Source of the DNA: Leucobacter massiliensis
GTDB taxonomy: Bacteria; Actinomycetota; Actinomycetes; Actinomycetales; Microbacteriaceae
Length of the DNA stretch: 64,000 bases
NCBI RefSeq assembly: GCF_002982315.1
Contig: NZ_MWZD01000022.1
Location: 62,001 to 126,000 of the forward strand
Direction of reading: 5' to 3'
Notes under the pieces: model-generated
The model's database searches: none
Told to the model about the DNA's origin: nothing
Seen by the model: only the letters and a program-made list of their open reading frames with translations
Part shown: positions 41,608 through 50,569 of the stretch, piece after piece
Layout: every line of letters begins with the position of its first letter
Numbering within the stretch: position 1 is the stretch's first letter
Program-made: the position numbers and the translations under genes

Positions 41608-43335
41608 GTGCTCGGCCGCCCTGGCGACGGACAGGACTCCCGGGGCGGCGTCGCCGCGGTCGACATCGCCGCCGGGGGAGCCCGCTCGCCGCGGCTCGCG
41701 CTCACCGAGGAGGAGCTCCCCGCCTACGTTGCCGAGCGCGAGGCCGGCGACCGGCCCCGCTGGGTGTGGAGCGACACGGCCGCCTGGTACCCGCCGCTGC
41801 TGGCGGCCGGGGTGCGCGTGGCGCGCGCGCACGAACTGCGGCTGAGCCACGCCATCCTCGTGCGCTCGGCGCTGGTGCCCGAGCCGGCTGCGCTGCGCGC
41901 CGCCGTCGAGTGGGATGCCGCGCAGGCCGACACCGACCCGGCATCCGCCGCGGCGACGCTCTTCGAGGTGGATCCCGCGGCGTCGCGGCATCCCTCGGCC
42001 CCGCTGGGGCTGGATGCCGCGCTCGCCGAGTTCGATCGTCAGCGGGCAGCCGTGGCCGGCGCGGGCGCCGGGGCGGGAAGGCTCGGCCTGCTGCTGGCGG
42101 CCGAGTCGGCCGGGGCGCTGATCGCGGCGGAGATGCGCGCCGCCGGGGTCCCGTGGGACGCCGCCGAGCACGACCGGTTGCTGCATGAGGCGCTCGGACC
42201 GCGTCCGCCCCGCGGCGGGAAACCCGCCAAGATGCTCGCGCTCGCAGACGAGGTGCGGGCCGCGCTCGCGGATCCCACCGTCTCGCTCGACTCCCCGCCG
42301 AAGCTCCTGCGCTCCCTCCGGCGTTCCGGGATCGAAGTGACGAGCACCTCCCGGTGGGAGCTGGAGGAGCACGATCACCCCGCCGTGCCGCCGCTGCTCG
42401 GCTACAAGAAGCTGGCACGACTGCTCTCCGCGAACGGCTGGGAGTGGATCGACGAGTGGGTGCGCGGGGGCCGCTACCGCCCGGTCTACGTCCCCGGGGG
42501 CGTGGTGACCGGACGGTGGGCGTCGAGCGGCGGCGGAGCCCTGCAACTGCCGCGCGCGCTGCGTCCCGCCCTCCGCGCCGATCCCGGCTGGCGGCTCGTC
42601 TCGGCCGATGTCGCTCAGCTGGAGCCGCGCGTGCTCGCCGCGATGTCCGGGGACCGGGGCATGGCTGAGGCCGGCCGCGGGAGGGACCTGTACGCGGGGA
42701 TCGTCGACAGCGGGGTGGTGGCGAGCCGCCAGGAGGCGAAGACCGCGCTGCTCGGCGCCATGTACGGCGGCACCCGCGGAGACAGCGGGCGGCTGGTGCC
42801 GCGACTGCGCCGGAGCTTCCCGCGGGCCATGGCGCTGGTGGACGAGGCGGCCGCCGCGGGGGAGCGGGGCGGGGTCGTGTCGACCTGGCTGGGACGCAGC
42901 TCGCCGCCCCCGGCTCCCGAGTGGCGTGAACTGCAGGCGCGTGCGAGTCTGCCCGAGGCGAGCGGGCGGGAGCAGGATCACGCGCGGCGCGCAGCGCGGG
43001 AGTTCGGGCGCTTCACCCGCAACTTCGTGGTGCAGGGCACCGCGGCGGAGTGGGCGCTCGCCTGGCTCGCGGAGCTGCGCAGGCGCCTGGCCGTGCTCCC
43101 GGCCGCCGATGTCGCGGCCCCGGCTCGCGCCTCCGGCCCGGTCTTCGAGCGGCACGCGCACCTCGCGTTCTTCCTCCACGACGAGGTGATCGTGCACGCC
43201 CCTGCCGAGCGGGCCGAGGCGGCTGCGTCCGCGGTCAGCGAGGCGGCCGTCGCGGCGTCGCGGCTGCTCTTCGGAGACTCACCGGTGGACTTCCCGCTCG
43301 ATCTGCGCGTGTCGGAGCGCGCGGAGAAGGGCTGA
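41608..43335 (+). CDS. Family-A DNA polymerase domain protein (bifunctional 3'-5' exonuclease/polymerase-like)
   Basis: 575 residues. The C-terminal half is PolI-like: motif A SADVAQLEPRVLAAMSGD, motif B RQEAKTALLGAMYGG and motif C FFLHDEVIVHAP. Both catalytic Asp and the motif B Lys are kept, but the usual Phe/Tyr of motif B is Leu. The N-terminal half (about 1-230) resembles an exonuclease-like region, but I see no convincing DEDD quartet; there is no 5' nuclease domain. Stand-alone proteins of this kind are common in actinobacteria, of unknown role, possibly repair. GTG 41608 is the first available start; no ribosome binding site is obvious. Confidence 0.8.
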   Translation: MLGRPGDGQDSRGGVAAVDIAAGGARSPRLALTEEELPAYVAEREAGDRPRWVWSDTAAWYPPLLAAGVRVARAHELRLSHAILVRSALVPEPAALRAAVEWDAAQADTDPASAAATLFEVDPAASRHPSAPLGLDAALAEFDRQRAAVAGAGAGAGRLGLLLAAESAGALIAAEMRAAGVPWDAAEHDRLLHEALGPRPPRGGKPAKMLALADEVRAALADPTVSLDSPPKLLRSLRRSGIEVTSTSRWELEEHDHPAVPPLLGYKKLARLLSANGWEWIDEWVRGGRYRPVYVPGGVVTGRWASSGGGALQLPRALRPALRADPGWRLVSADVAQLEPRVLAAMSGDRGMAEAGRGRDLYAGIVDSGVVASRQEAKTALLGAMYGGTRGDSGRLVPRLRRSFPRAMALVDEAAAAGERGGVVSTWLGRSSPPPAPEWRELQARASLPEASGREQDHARRAAREFGRFTRNFVVQGTAAEWALAWLAELRRRLAVLPAADVAAPARASGPVFERHAHLAFFLHDEVIVHAPAERAEAAASAVSEAAVAASRLLFGDSPVDFPLDLRVSERAEKG

Positions 43336-43367
43336 ACCCCGTGGTGCCTCGGACGTGCTCCCGGCGG

Positions 43368-43407
43368 ATCGCACCGGGGTACCACCGCGACAGTACCCCG
43401 GTGCGAT
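43368..43407. terminator. 15-bp perfect stem between polymerase and PAP2 genes
   Basis: ATCGCACCGGGGTAC (43368-43382) and GTACCCCGGTGCGAT (43393-43407) flank a 10-nt loop, 35 bp before the PAP2 start. There is no T-run, so it may be a factor-dependent terminator or an operator. Confidence 0.5.
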
Positions 43408-43441
43408 GCCGAGGGCGCCGCGGCTCCGGCACGGTTGAGGG

Positions 43442-44104
43442 ATGCAGAGTCCACGCCCCGCCCGCGTCCCCGTAGTCCCGCTCGGTGCGGCGCTGCTCGC
43501 GCTGCTCGTCCTCCTGATCCCGCTCTCCTCGGAGAGCCTGAGCGTCGTGGTGACGCGGGCGGCGATGCGCGCGGGCTTCGGCGTGCCGGGCGCGACCGTG
43601 ATCTCAGATCTCGCGCTCCTCCTGCTCGCCGTCGGCACGGCGGCGTCACTCGCGTGGGCGTGGATCCGCCGTCCGGCGACGCGGGTGGTGCTCGCGGCTG
43701 CGGCGCTCGGCGTCGGTATCGCCTACGTCCTCAGCGAGAGCGCGAAGCTCGTCTTCCAGCAGCTGCGGCCCTGCGGAAGGTGGGAGGGCGTCGGGTCGTG
43801 CGAGCTGGCGGACTACTCGTTCCCGTCGAACCACGCGACGCTCGCCTTCGGCGCGGTCTTCGTCATCGCGCTCGCCGTCGGCGGGTTCTGGGCGACCGCG
43901 GGGGCCCTGGTCGTGGCGCTGCTCACGGCGGTGGGTCGGCTGCTGGAGGGGGCGCACTATCTGCACGACGTCGCGGCGGGGGCGGTGCTCGGCACCGCGG
44001 TTCCCGCGCTGCTCGTGGGGGCGGTGCTGCTGATCGCTCGGCGGCGTCAACGCAAAGACCCCCTCCGCATGGAGGGGGTCTGCCGCGGTGACGGTGGGAT
44101 TTGA
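43442..44104 (+). CDS. PAP2-family phosphatase with C-terminus read from a tRNA-terminator copy
   Basis: 220 residues, about five membrane segments. PAP2 motifs: KLVFQQLRPC, SFPSNHATLAFG and GRLLEGAHYLHDV. Members dephosphorylate lipid phosphates such as undecaprenyl diphosphate or phosphatidic acid on the outer face. After the last TM (VPALLVGAVLLIARRRQR) the reading frame enters a copy of the tRNA-Ser terminator and tRNA 3' end, which encodes KDPLRMEGVCRGDGGI, and stops inside the TpsiC-arm sequence. The original C-terminus was therefore replaced; the catalytic core is intact. Confidence 0.88.
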   Translation: MQSPRPARVPVVPLGAALLALLVLLIPLSSESLSVVVTRAAMRAGFGVPGATVISDLALLLLAVGTAASLAWAWIRRPATRVVLAAAALGVGIAYVLSESAKLVFQQLRPCGRWEGVGSCELADYSFPSNHATLAFGAVFVIALAVGGFWATAGALVVALLTAVGRLLEGAHYLHDVAAGAVLGTAVPALLVGAVLLIARRRQRKDPLRMEGVCRGDGGI

Positions 44105-44262
44105 ACCCCGGCCGCGCGCTTGGCGCAACGCATCGCGTTGCGCGCGCACGCCGCTGGCGCCGCCTCGGCGCCAGTGCTGGGTTCTGGGGAAATCGCACCG
44201 GAGACGCAAAGACCCCCTCCGCATGGAGGGGGTCTGCCGCGGTGACGGTGGGATTTGAACCC
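44050..44262. repeat. 59-bp direct repeat of the tRNA-Ser 3' end plus terminator
   Basis: 44050-44108 and 44204-44262 are identical over 59 bp, 154 bp apart. The second copy is the genuine 3' end of tRNA-Ser and its terminator. The first is a detached copy with only the last 23 nt of the tRNA. The 95 bp between holds two 9-bp stems (GCGCAACGC/GCGTTGCGC and CTGGCGCCG/CGGCGCCAG). The arrangement resembles attachment-site scars. Confidence 0.8.
44206..44235 (-). terminator. Intrinsic terminator of tRNA-Ser
   Basis: Minus-strand stem AGACCCCCTCC/GGAGGGGGTCT with a 4-nt loop, followed by TTT. An identical copy lies at 44056-44081. Confidence 0.75.
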
Positions 44263-44327
44263 ACGGTAGGGGGTTACCCTACACGACTTTTCGAGAGTCG
44301 CACCTTCGGCCGCTCGGACACGTCACC
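44240..44327 (-). tRNA. tRNA-Ser (CGA)
   Basis: 88-nt class II tRNA. Acceptor stem GGTGACG/CGTCACC, D-arm GTGTCCGAGCGGCCGAAGG, anticodon stem CGACT/AGTCG with loop CTCGAAA (anticodon CGA), a long variable arm, and the TpsiC arm GTGGGTTCAAATCCCAC. The discriminator base is G and CCA is not encoded. It is followed on its own strand by a terminator hairpin. Confidence 0.95.
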
Positions 44328-44354
44328 GCGAACAAGAATAGGGCATGGGCGGGG

Positions 44355-46922
44355 TCAGCGCGAATCGAGCGCAGCCGGGCGGGCGTGTTGCGCGTCCGGC
44401 CGTATCTCCGGTGTCGCCCGTGCGGCACGGGCCTCCGGGCCGAGCCCGAGAGCACTCAGCCGCTCCGACAACTGGGAGCGGTTGGCGACCCCGAGTTTCG
44501 CGCGCGCCTGCGCGAGGTGCGATTCGACGGTGCGCGCGCTGCACCCCATCTGCGCGGCGATTTCGGCGTTGCTGAGCCCCGCAGCGGCGAGACGCGCTGT
44601 TGCGGACTCGCGCGGGGTGAGCCGCGCGGTGCTCCTGTCGGCGAGCTGGGCGTGATCGAACCAGGGTGCGTGGCGGGAGATCCGGGACTCCAGTTCGGCG
44701 AGCTTCGCGTCGGCGGCCGCCACGCTGCCGCTCGCGCGGCGGCGCAGGAAGATGCGGCGCGCCTCCCGCAGCGCGGTGTGAGCGGCAGAGAGGTAGCCGC
44801 ACTCGGTGAGGGAGTCGGCGGCGCGGAGGAGCGCTGCGGGGTTGCCTGCGCGGTGTGCTTCGAGGTGCGCGCGGATGGATCGCAGTGCCGGGAGCTCCAC
44901 CAGCTGGAGCTGGATCTCCGGGGCGATCCCTCCGGCCCGCGGAGCAGAGGGCTGCAGGCCGAAGGAGTCGGGACGCACCTCCTCCAGCTTTCCGAAGTAG
45001 TAGGCGCGCATGTCGCCGAGGTAGCGCATGGGGCCGGGACTCCGTGGCGCGGAATCGGGATCGGCGAGGCGGAACCGCTCGACGAGGGTGGTGAGCCGCA
45101 CCGGGACGAAGCGCGGCAGACGCGAGGCGAACAGCGTCCATTCGAGCCGGGCGCGTTCGGTGTCGCCGCAGAGCAGCGCGGTTCGGGCCGCGGCGAGGTG
45201 CGTGGCCCAGGCGCGCTGCCGGGCGGCCCCCGGGAGCTTCTCGGTCAGTGCGATGAGGCGCTGGTCTTCGCCGAGCTGCAGCGCGGTCGAGAAACGGAGG
45301 ATCGCCTGCGCCACCGCGGCGCACTCGAGCACGTCGCGCCGGAGTTCCGTGTCTCCGATGCTCAGCTCGGCGATGCGGCGTTCCGCGTCCTCGGCGTCGG
45401 AGGTGCGGAGCCGGAAACCGGCGAAGGCGGCCTCGAGGGCGAGGAGCTGTTCGGCCAGGAGGGAGATTTCCGGCCAGGGGTGCTGCTGAGAGATCCGGAG
45501 CAGCTCGACGGCGTCGTCGCCGAGGGCTTCGGAGTCGTTCCAGCGCCGTGCGACGAGCCGCGCGTCGTCCAGGGCGGGGTCGTCGCCCGTGGTTTCCGGA
45601 CCAGGGGCGAAGGTGAGCCCGGCCCCTGCGCTGAGGCGCGCCGTGAGGAGGAGGCGTGCGATCCTCGGGCCGGGATCGCCGGCGCCGCCCGCGCCGACGT
45701 CCGTTTCTTCGTCTCCAGCCGTGTGGAGCAGTTGCAGCGCCGAGTGCGCGTCGCGCAGCAGCGCCGTGAGGCGGGCGCGGGTGAGCAGCGAGAGGCCCTG
45801 GGCCGGCGTGCCGAGGCGCAGGAGCAGGTCGCGTGCGGACGCCCCTTCTCCGAATGCCAGCAGGTCGTTCATGACGCGGCGGACGAGCGCGGTCTGGTGG
45901 GCGCCGGCCTTCGCCGTTCCGCCCGCGCCGGCGCGGGCGGTGAGGACGCGCGCACAGAATTCCGCTTCGTGCTCGGGGAGGGGCACGCCGAACTCCTCCT
46001 GCGTGAGCAGGAGCTCGGCGACCTCGCGACGCGCCTCGGCGAGGATGTCGGGTTCCGTGGACCGTTTGCTGGCCGCAGCATAGAGGCTGGGGACGCCGAA
46101 GAGGCCCGCAGTGTAGGGGGCGGGGAGCAGGAACCCGGTCGCTGAGAGCCGGCGCAGGGTTTCGGGGCCGACGAGGTCGGCGACCCCGTTCCAGCTGCGG
46201 GGACCGATCTCGGCGAGCACGATGGCGAGCGCGACGTCGCGAGGTTCGAGGTGGCGGCTGGCGATCTCGTCGGGCGCCGCAAGGGAGGGGAGCAGGTGGT
46301 CCTCCGGCCTGAGCCTCGCGATTCGCGGGCGCGGCCAGGTGACGAGCGCCCCGTTGCGCAGCAGTTCCAGCAGGTCGAGCGCCCAGCCGGGCCTCCGCCA
46401 CGAGAGCCGTTCGATCGCGCGCATCGTGTTCGCGTCGATGGAGTATGTCGCGCTGCGGTGGACGAGCCGCGCAAGCGTTTCCGGGGAGAGCGGTTGCAGT
46501 TCGATGAGCCGTGCGGCGCGTCTGCGGGCCTCGAGTTCTGGGTGCGCCGAGATGAGCTCAGCGACGTGCTCGCCGTAGCGGGATCCCGGCAGCTGCTCGG
46601 CGCCCGCGACCACGATGCCCAGTCCGGCGCCGGTGCGCTCTGCCACCGCCCGGAGCAGCTCCTGCGGTGCGCGCTCATAGTCGTCGAGCAGGAGCACGCT
46701 GCCTGTGCGCGCGTTCCGCACCGCGGTCTCCGCCTGATCGCTCAGCGCATCGACGGCCACGGCGACGTCACCGCGTGCGTCGAGCGCGGCCGCGATCTGA
46801 CGCAGACTGTGGGTCCGGCCCGAGCCGGTCGGCCCTTTGAGGATCACCGGTCTGCCGGCGTCCAGCGCCTCAAGCACGGTGCGTAGCAGACGCTCGTGCG
46901 GTACAGCGATCTCCCCCTCCAT
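44355..46922 (-). CDS. LAL-type LuxR transcriptional regulator with AAA ATPase domain
   Basis: 855 residues. Walker A GPTGSGRT at 30-37, Walker B-like GSVLLLDDYE, then a long helical region of TPR-like character and a C-terminal LuxR HTH (LTPRESATARLAAAGLSNAEIAAQMGCSARTVESHLAQARAKLGVANRSQL, about 785-835). Size and order match large ATP-binding LuxR (LAL) activators. ATG 46922 (MEGEIAVPHERLL) has a GGGGGGAAG site; a minus-strand TATGCT (46981-46986) is its likely -10. Divergent from the LPXTG surface protein, which it probably controls. Ligand unknown. Confidence 0.87.
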   Translation of the reverse strand: MEGEIAVPHERLLRTVLEALDAGRPVILKGPTGSGRTHSLRQIAAALDARGDVAVAVDALSDQAETAVRNARTGSVLLLDDYERAPQELLRAVAERTGAGLGIVVAGAEQLPGSRYGEHVAELISAHPELEARRRAARLIELQPLSPETLARLVHRSATYSIDANTMRAIERLSWRRPGWALDLLELLRNGALVTWPRPRIARLRPEDHLLPSLAAPDEIASRHLEPRDVALAIVLAEIGPRSWNGVADLVGPETLRRLSATGFLLPAPYTAGLFGVPSLYAAASKRSTEPDILAEARREVAELLLTQEEFGVPLPEHEAEFCARVLTARAGAGGTAKAGAHQTALVRRVMNDLLAFGEGASARDLLLRLGTPAQGLSLLTRARLTALLRDAHSALQLLHTAGDEETDVGAGGAGDPGPRIARLLLTARLSAGAGLTFAPGPETTGDDPALDDARLVARRWNDSEALGDDAVELLRISQQHPWPEISLLAEQLLALEAAFAGFRLRTSDAEDAERRIAELSIGDTELRRDVLECAAVAQAILRFSTALQLGEDQRLIALTEKLPGAARQRAWATHLAAARTALLCGDTERARLEWTLFASRLPRFVPVRLTTLVERFRLADPDSAPRSPGPMRYLGDMRAYYFGKLEEVRPDSFGLQPSAPRAGGIAPEIQLQLVELPALRSIRAHLEAHRAGNPAALLRAADSLTECGYLSAAHTALREARRIFLRRRASGSVAAADAKLAELESRISRHAPWFDHAQLADRSTARLTPRESATARLAAAGLSNAEIAAQMGCSARTVESHLAQARAKLGVANRSQLSERLSALGLGPEARAARATPEIRPDAQHARPAALDSR

Positions 46923-47243
46923 GAGCTTCCCCCCAGGCTCGTGTGTCCGGGCCTCAGTGGAACGCCCGCGACCCAGCTTCAGCATAGGCGACACGGAGGA
47001 GCGGTGTGCTGGAGTGTGACGGGAAGCACACGGGCATGCGCGGGAGTGGCACGTGCCGAGCTCAGCATGTGCGTGCGGATCTCTCAGGGTTCGTCCCCTG
47101 ATGTTGTGGGGGGTGGGGCTCCCGCTTCGGGAACACCGAGTTGCGTGGACTGGGCCCGTCAGCGTTTGGCAGCCTGTGAGCAGCCTCGACCCGGGGAGAT
47201 GGGGGAGAGGTGTGAAGTCCGCCCGTCGATCGAGTAACCGGAT
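46923..47243. promoter_or_regulatory. Divergent intergenic region with inverted repeats
   Basis: 321 bp without a credible gene. Contains the regulator -10 (46981-46986, minus), an inverted repeat GTGTGCT-N14-AGCACAC (47004-47031) and the palindrome GGCACGTGCC (47048-47057). These are candidate sites for the LAL regulator. I see no clear promoter for the surface-protein gene. Confidence 0.45.
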
Positions 47244-50200
47244 ATGGGGTGTCTCTTGGTGCTGAAGATGAAGAGCGAGGGCTCGGGGAGGCCGCGGCGT
47301 CGCGGCCTGCGCGTGCTCGGAATGGGGGCAGCGACCGCGACGGTCGCCGCCGCGGGGCTGGTGACGATGCCGTTCGCCGCATCGGCCGACGAAGCTGCCC
47401 CCGGCGAAGACGTCGTCTCCGCCGCCCACGGTCACGGCCTCTGGTCTGAGTTGCTCGGACTGGAGCTCGCGGGCACGGCGCGGACGGACACCGCGTACCC
47501 CGACAGCCCCGGCCCGATCTCCGACGAGCTCGACGTGAGCCTGCTGGGCGCCGCGGTCGTCGAGGTCGGCAGTGTGCAGCTGCCGCTCATCAAGGAGCCG
47601 GGCGACCCCGATGCCGCCGGCCTGCTGGAGCTCGGCTCCCTCGGCACGCTCTCCAGCTACGCGGAGTCGACGAGCGAGACCCGCTCGCGGGCCTCCTCCG
47701 GCCTGCTGACCGAAGAAGGAGCGCTGGCGGTCGATGCGGCGGCTGAACCGGGCTTCGAGCCCGCGCGCATCGACGTCACCGGGCTGCTCACGCAGCTGAT
47801 CGGGGCGGACGCGACCGAGCAGCTGCTGGACCAGGCGGCGATCGAGGTCGGTGCTCTGGGCTCCGAGGTCGTCAAGGAGAACAGCACGGTCACGAGCGAG
47901 TACATGCTCTCCGACATCCGCCTCGACGCGAGCAGCCCGCTCGTCGGGGGTCTCACCGGTACCGTCGACGGCGTGGTGGGAGCTCTGCTCCAGCCGATCC
48001 AGGATCTGCTCGGCCCGGACGGCACGGTCGGGTCCGCGGTGTCCGATGTGGTGGACGGGATCGGGGCGCTGCCGCTCGTGGACGCGGAGCTCAATGAGCT
48101 CTCCATCGACACGGCCTCGCTCACCGACGAGGTGCGTGCTGCGCTGCTGCAGACGCCGCTGGAGAACGCCGAGGGCAGCGTCTCCGTCAATCTCGCGGAC
48201 GGGACGATCGGCGTCGACCTCGGCGCCCTGCTCATCGACAGCCAGGACGGCGCAACGCTGAACACGCTGGCGCCCAACACGGAGGTGCTCGACGACGCGA
48301 TCGTCAACGGCATCCTCGACGGTGTGAGCGACGCCCTGATCGGCAACGGCCCGAACTCGCTCGTGTCGAAGGCTGCGGGCATCGTGACGAACGGAATCCG
48401 GGACGTCGAGGTCGTGGTCGACATCCAGGCGGACATCAGCCTGCCGGTGGTGGGGCCGCTCGTCGACGCCCCCGTGACCGTGAGCGGCACGGTCGGCGAG
48501 TTCCTGGACGGATCGAGCGATCTGGTCGACGTGAGCGGCATCAACGTCGCGGGGATCCCGGTGGGGACCGTCCTCGACCCGATCACGAGTCTGCTCAGCG
48601 GACTCGTCGGGACGATCGGCGGCGCTCTCCAGCCGCTGGTCGACACGGTGGTGGCGCAGGTGCAGCCGAACCTCATCGCCACGGTGTCGCCGCTGGTGAC
48701 GAACCTCCTGGACAACGCCCTCGAACCGGTGCTGAACGAGATCGTGGAGATCCGGATCAACGAGCAGCCGACCGAGGCGCCCCTCGCCCGAGCGGCCGGT
48801 GACCTGGGCGCCGGCAGCTTCACGACGCGGGCGCTGAGCGTCAGCGTGCTCCCATTCGGGGATGGCGGAAGCGCCATCCCGGTGCAGCTGGGGTCCGCGA
48901 CGGTGCTCGCCGAAGACCTCGCCGCGGGGCTGACCGTGACCCCGAACCCCGTCGAGCAGGGAGGGACCGTCACGATCGACGGCACCGGATTCGCGCCGGG
49001 CGAGACCGTCACCGTGACCCTCCCTGACGGCTCCGAGACCCCGGTCATCGCCGACGAGGAGGGGGCGATCACGCTCACCTGGGACGTCCCCGAGACGCAG
49101 ACCCCCGGCACCGTCGACTTCTCTGCCGTGGGCGAGGACAGCGGATCCACCGCCGAGGGCTCGACGGTCGTACAGCTGGCCCCGGCCGCGCTGACGGCGA
49201 CGCCGGACCCCGTCGAGCGGGGCGGCACCGTCACCCTGACCGGAGCGGGTTTCGCCCCGGGCGAGACGGTCACCGTGACCTTCCCCGACGGCACGACCGC
49301 CCCGGCGACCGCCGACGAGGACGGTGGCTTCGTGACCGAGTGGACGGTCCCCGCCGACTTCGACGCGGATGACGCCGCGTTCACCGCGCTCGGCGACGAC
49401 AGCGGCCGGACCGGCACCGACACGGTTGCGGTCGCCGCAGCGGGCGACGACGACGCGAACGTGAACGCCTCGGCTTCGGCGTCGGCCTCCGCGGATGCCG
49501 ACGACGCCAGCAACGCCTCCGCGCAGGTGGCCGCCCAGGCGGCGGCGCTCGCGGATGCGACGAGCAGCGCCTCGGCCGCGGCGGACGTGAGCGCGGACGC
49601 TGCCGCCGAGGTCGCGGCCACCGCGGACGCCTCGGCGGAGGCTTCCGCGGAGTCGAACGCTGCGGCCTCGGCCGCCGCGACGGCATCGGCGGATTCCACG
49701 GCGGATTCGGCGCAGGACGCCGACACCACTGCGGCGGCGCAGGCGGCGGCGAACGCCGACGCCTCGAGCGCTGCGCAGGCCGCTGCGGCGGTCGCCGCAG
49801 ACGCCGATGCCTCGGCCACGGCCTCGGCGGACGCCGCTGCGGCGGTGGAGGCCGATGCGACCGCCGACGCGGACGCGAGCGCGGAGGTGAACGCGAACGC
49901 CTCGGCGTCGGCGTCCGCCTCCGCCGACGCCGACGACAACAGCAACGCCTCTGCGCAGGTGGCAGCCCAGGCGGCGGCGCTCGCGGATGCGACGAGCAGC
50001 GCCTCGGCCGCGGCGGACGTGAGCGCGGACGCGGCTGCCGAGGCCGCTGCGACGCCGGATGCCTCGGCCGAGGCCTCGGCGGAGTCGAACGCCGCCGCTG
50101 CCGCTGCGGCGACGGCGTCGGCGGATTCGACGGCCGATTCGGCGCAGGATGCGGACAGCACGGCCGCGGCGCAGGCCGCGGCCAACGCGGACGCCTCCAG

Positions 50201-50540
50201 CGCCGCGCAGGCCGCCGCCGCAGTGGCCGCTGACGCCTCGGCGTCGGCGACGGCCTCGGCGACCGCGTCCGCAGCCGTCGCTGCGGACGCCACCGCGGCT
50301 GCCACGGCTGACAGCACCGCGTCCGCGGCGTCGACGGCTTCGGCGAGCGGCGCGGCGAACGCTGCGCAGGCTTCGGCCCAGGGCAGTGCCTCCGCTTCCG
50401 GAGCGAAGCTGCCGCAGACCGGCTCGGCGGTGCCCGCCGGGTTCGCGATCGGCGGTGCGCTCCTGCTTCTGGCCGGTGCAGGCGCCCTGCTGCTGGCTCG
50501 CCGGCGCAGCGGTTCCGGGGGTGTCTCCCGGGAGGGCTGA
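47244..50540 (+). CDS. LPXTG-anchored surface protein, choice-of-anchor G type, with Ala/Ser/Asp-rich stalk
   Basis: 1098 residues. Signal peptide after an RRR cluster (VLGMGAATATVAAAGLVTMPFAASA). Residues 50-550 form a 'choice-of-anchor G'-type domain rich in DGVSDALIG and GGALQPLVDTVVAQ patterns. Two Ig-like repeats follow (VTPNPVEQGGTVTIDGTGFA and ATPDPVERGGTVTLTGAGFA). A stalk of about 330 residues is almost only Ala, Ser, Asp, Thr, Asn and Glu and holds a 144-residue duplication. The end is a sortase signal: LPQTG at 1056, a TM and RRRSG. No sortase gene is in the window. The start is uncertain among ATG 47244, GTG 47259 and ATG 47268. Confidence 0.88.
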   Translation: MGCLLVLKMKSEGSGRPRRRGLRVLGMGAATATVAAAGLVTMPFAASADEAAPGEDVVSAAHGHGLWSELLGLELAGTARTDTAYPDSPGPISDELDVSLLGAAVVEVGSVQLPLIKEPGDPDAAGLLELGSLGTLSSYAESTSETRSRASSGLLTEEGALAVDAAAEPGFEPARIDVTGLLTQLIGADATEQLLDQAAIEVGALGSEVVKENSTVTSEYMLSDIRLDASSPLVGGLTGTVDGVVGALLQPIQDLLGPDGTVGSAVSDVVDGIGALPLVDAELNELSIDTASLTDEVRAALLQTPLENAEGSVSVNLADGTIGVDLGALLIDSQDGATLNTLAPNTEVLDDAIVNGILDGVSDALIGNGPNSLVSKAAGIVTNGIRDVEVVVDIQADISLPVVGPLVDAPVTVSGTVGEFLDGSSDLVDVSGINVAGIPVGTVLDPITSLLSGLVGTIGGALQPLVDTVVAQVQPNLIATVSPLVTNLLDNALEPVLNEIVEIRINEQPTEAPLARAAGDLGAGSFTTRALSVSVLPFGDGGSAIPVQLGSATVLAEDLAAGLTVTPNPVEQGGTVTIDGTGFAPGETVTVTLPDGSETPVIADEEGAITLTWDVPETQTPGTVDFSAVGEDSGSTAEGSTVVQLAPAALTATPDPVERGGTVTLTGAGFAPGETVTVTFPDGTTAPATADEDGGFVTEWTVPADFDADDAAFTALGDDSGRTGTDTVAVAAAGDDDANVNASASASASADADDASNASAQVAAQAAALADATSSASAAADVSADAAAEVAATADASAEASAESNAAASAAATASADSTADSAQDADTTAAAQAAANADASSAAQAAAAVAADADASATASADAAAAVEADATADADASAEVNANASASASASADADDNSNASAQVAAQAAALADATSSASAAADVSADAAAEAAATPDASAEASAESNAAAAAAATASADSTADSAQDADSTAAAQAAANADASSAAQAAAAVAADASASATASATASAAVAADATAAATADSTASAASTASASGAANAAQASAQGSASASGAKLPQTGSAVPAGFAIGGALLLLAGAGALLLARRRSGSGGVSREG
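49447..50350. repeat. Long internal duplication in the surface-protein stalk (432-bp period)
   Basis: Segments near 49470-49880 and 49902-50310 repeat with a 432-bp (144-codon) offset; about 68 bp beginning at GCCCAGGCGGCGG (49533 and 49965) are identical. The remainder differs mainly at third positions. A likely site of recombination-driven length change. Confidence 0.75.
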
Positions 50541-50569
50541 GTCCGCCCGAGATCGCTTCCGCTCGCTTC

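Noticed and set aside
44086-44108. Second tRNA-Ser gene
   Set aside because: Only the 3'-terminal 23 nt are present; anticodon and D arms are missing. It is a partial copy, not a gene.
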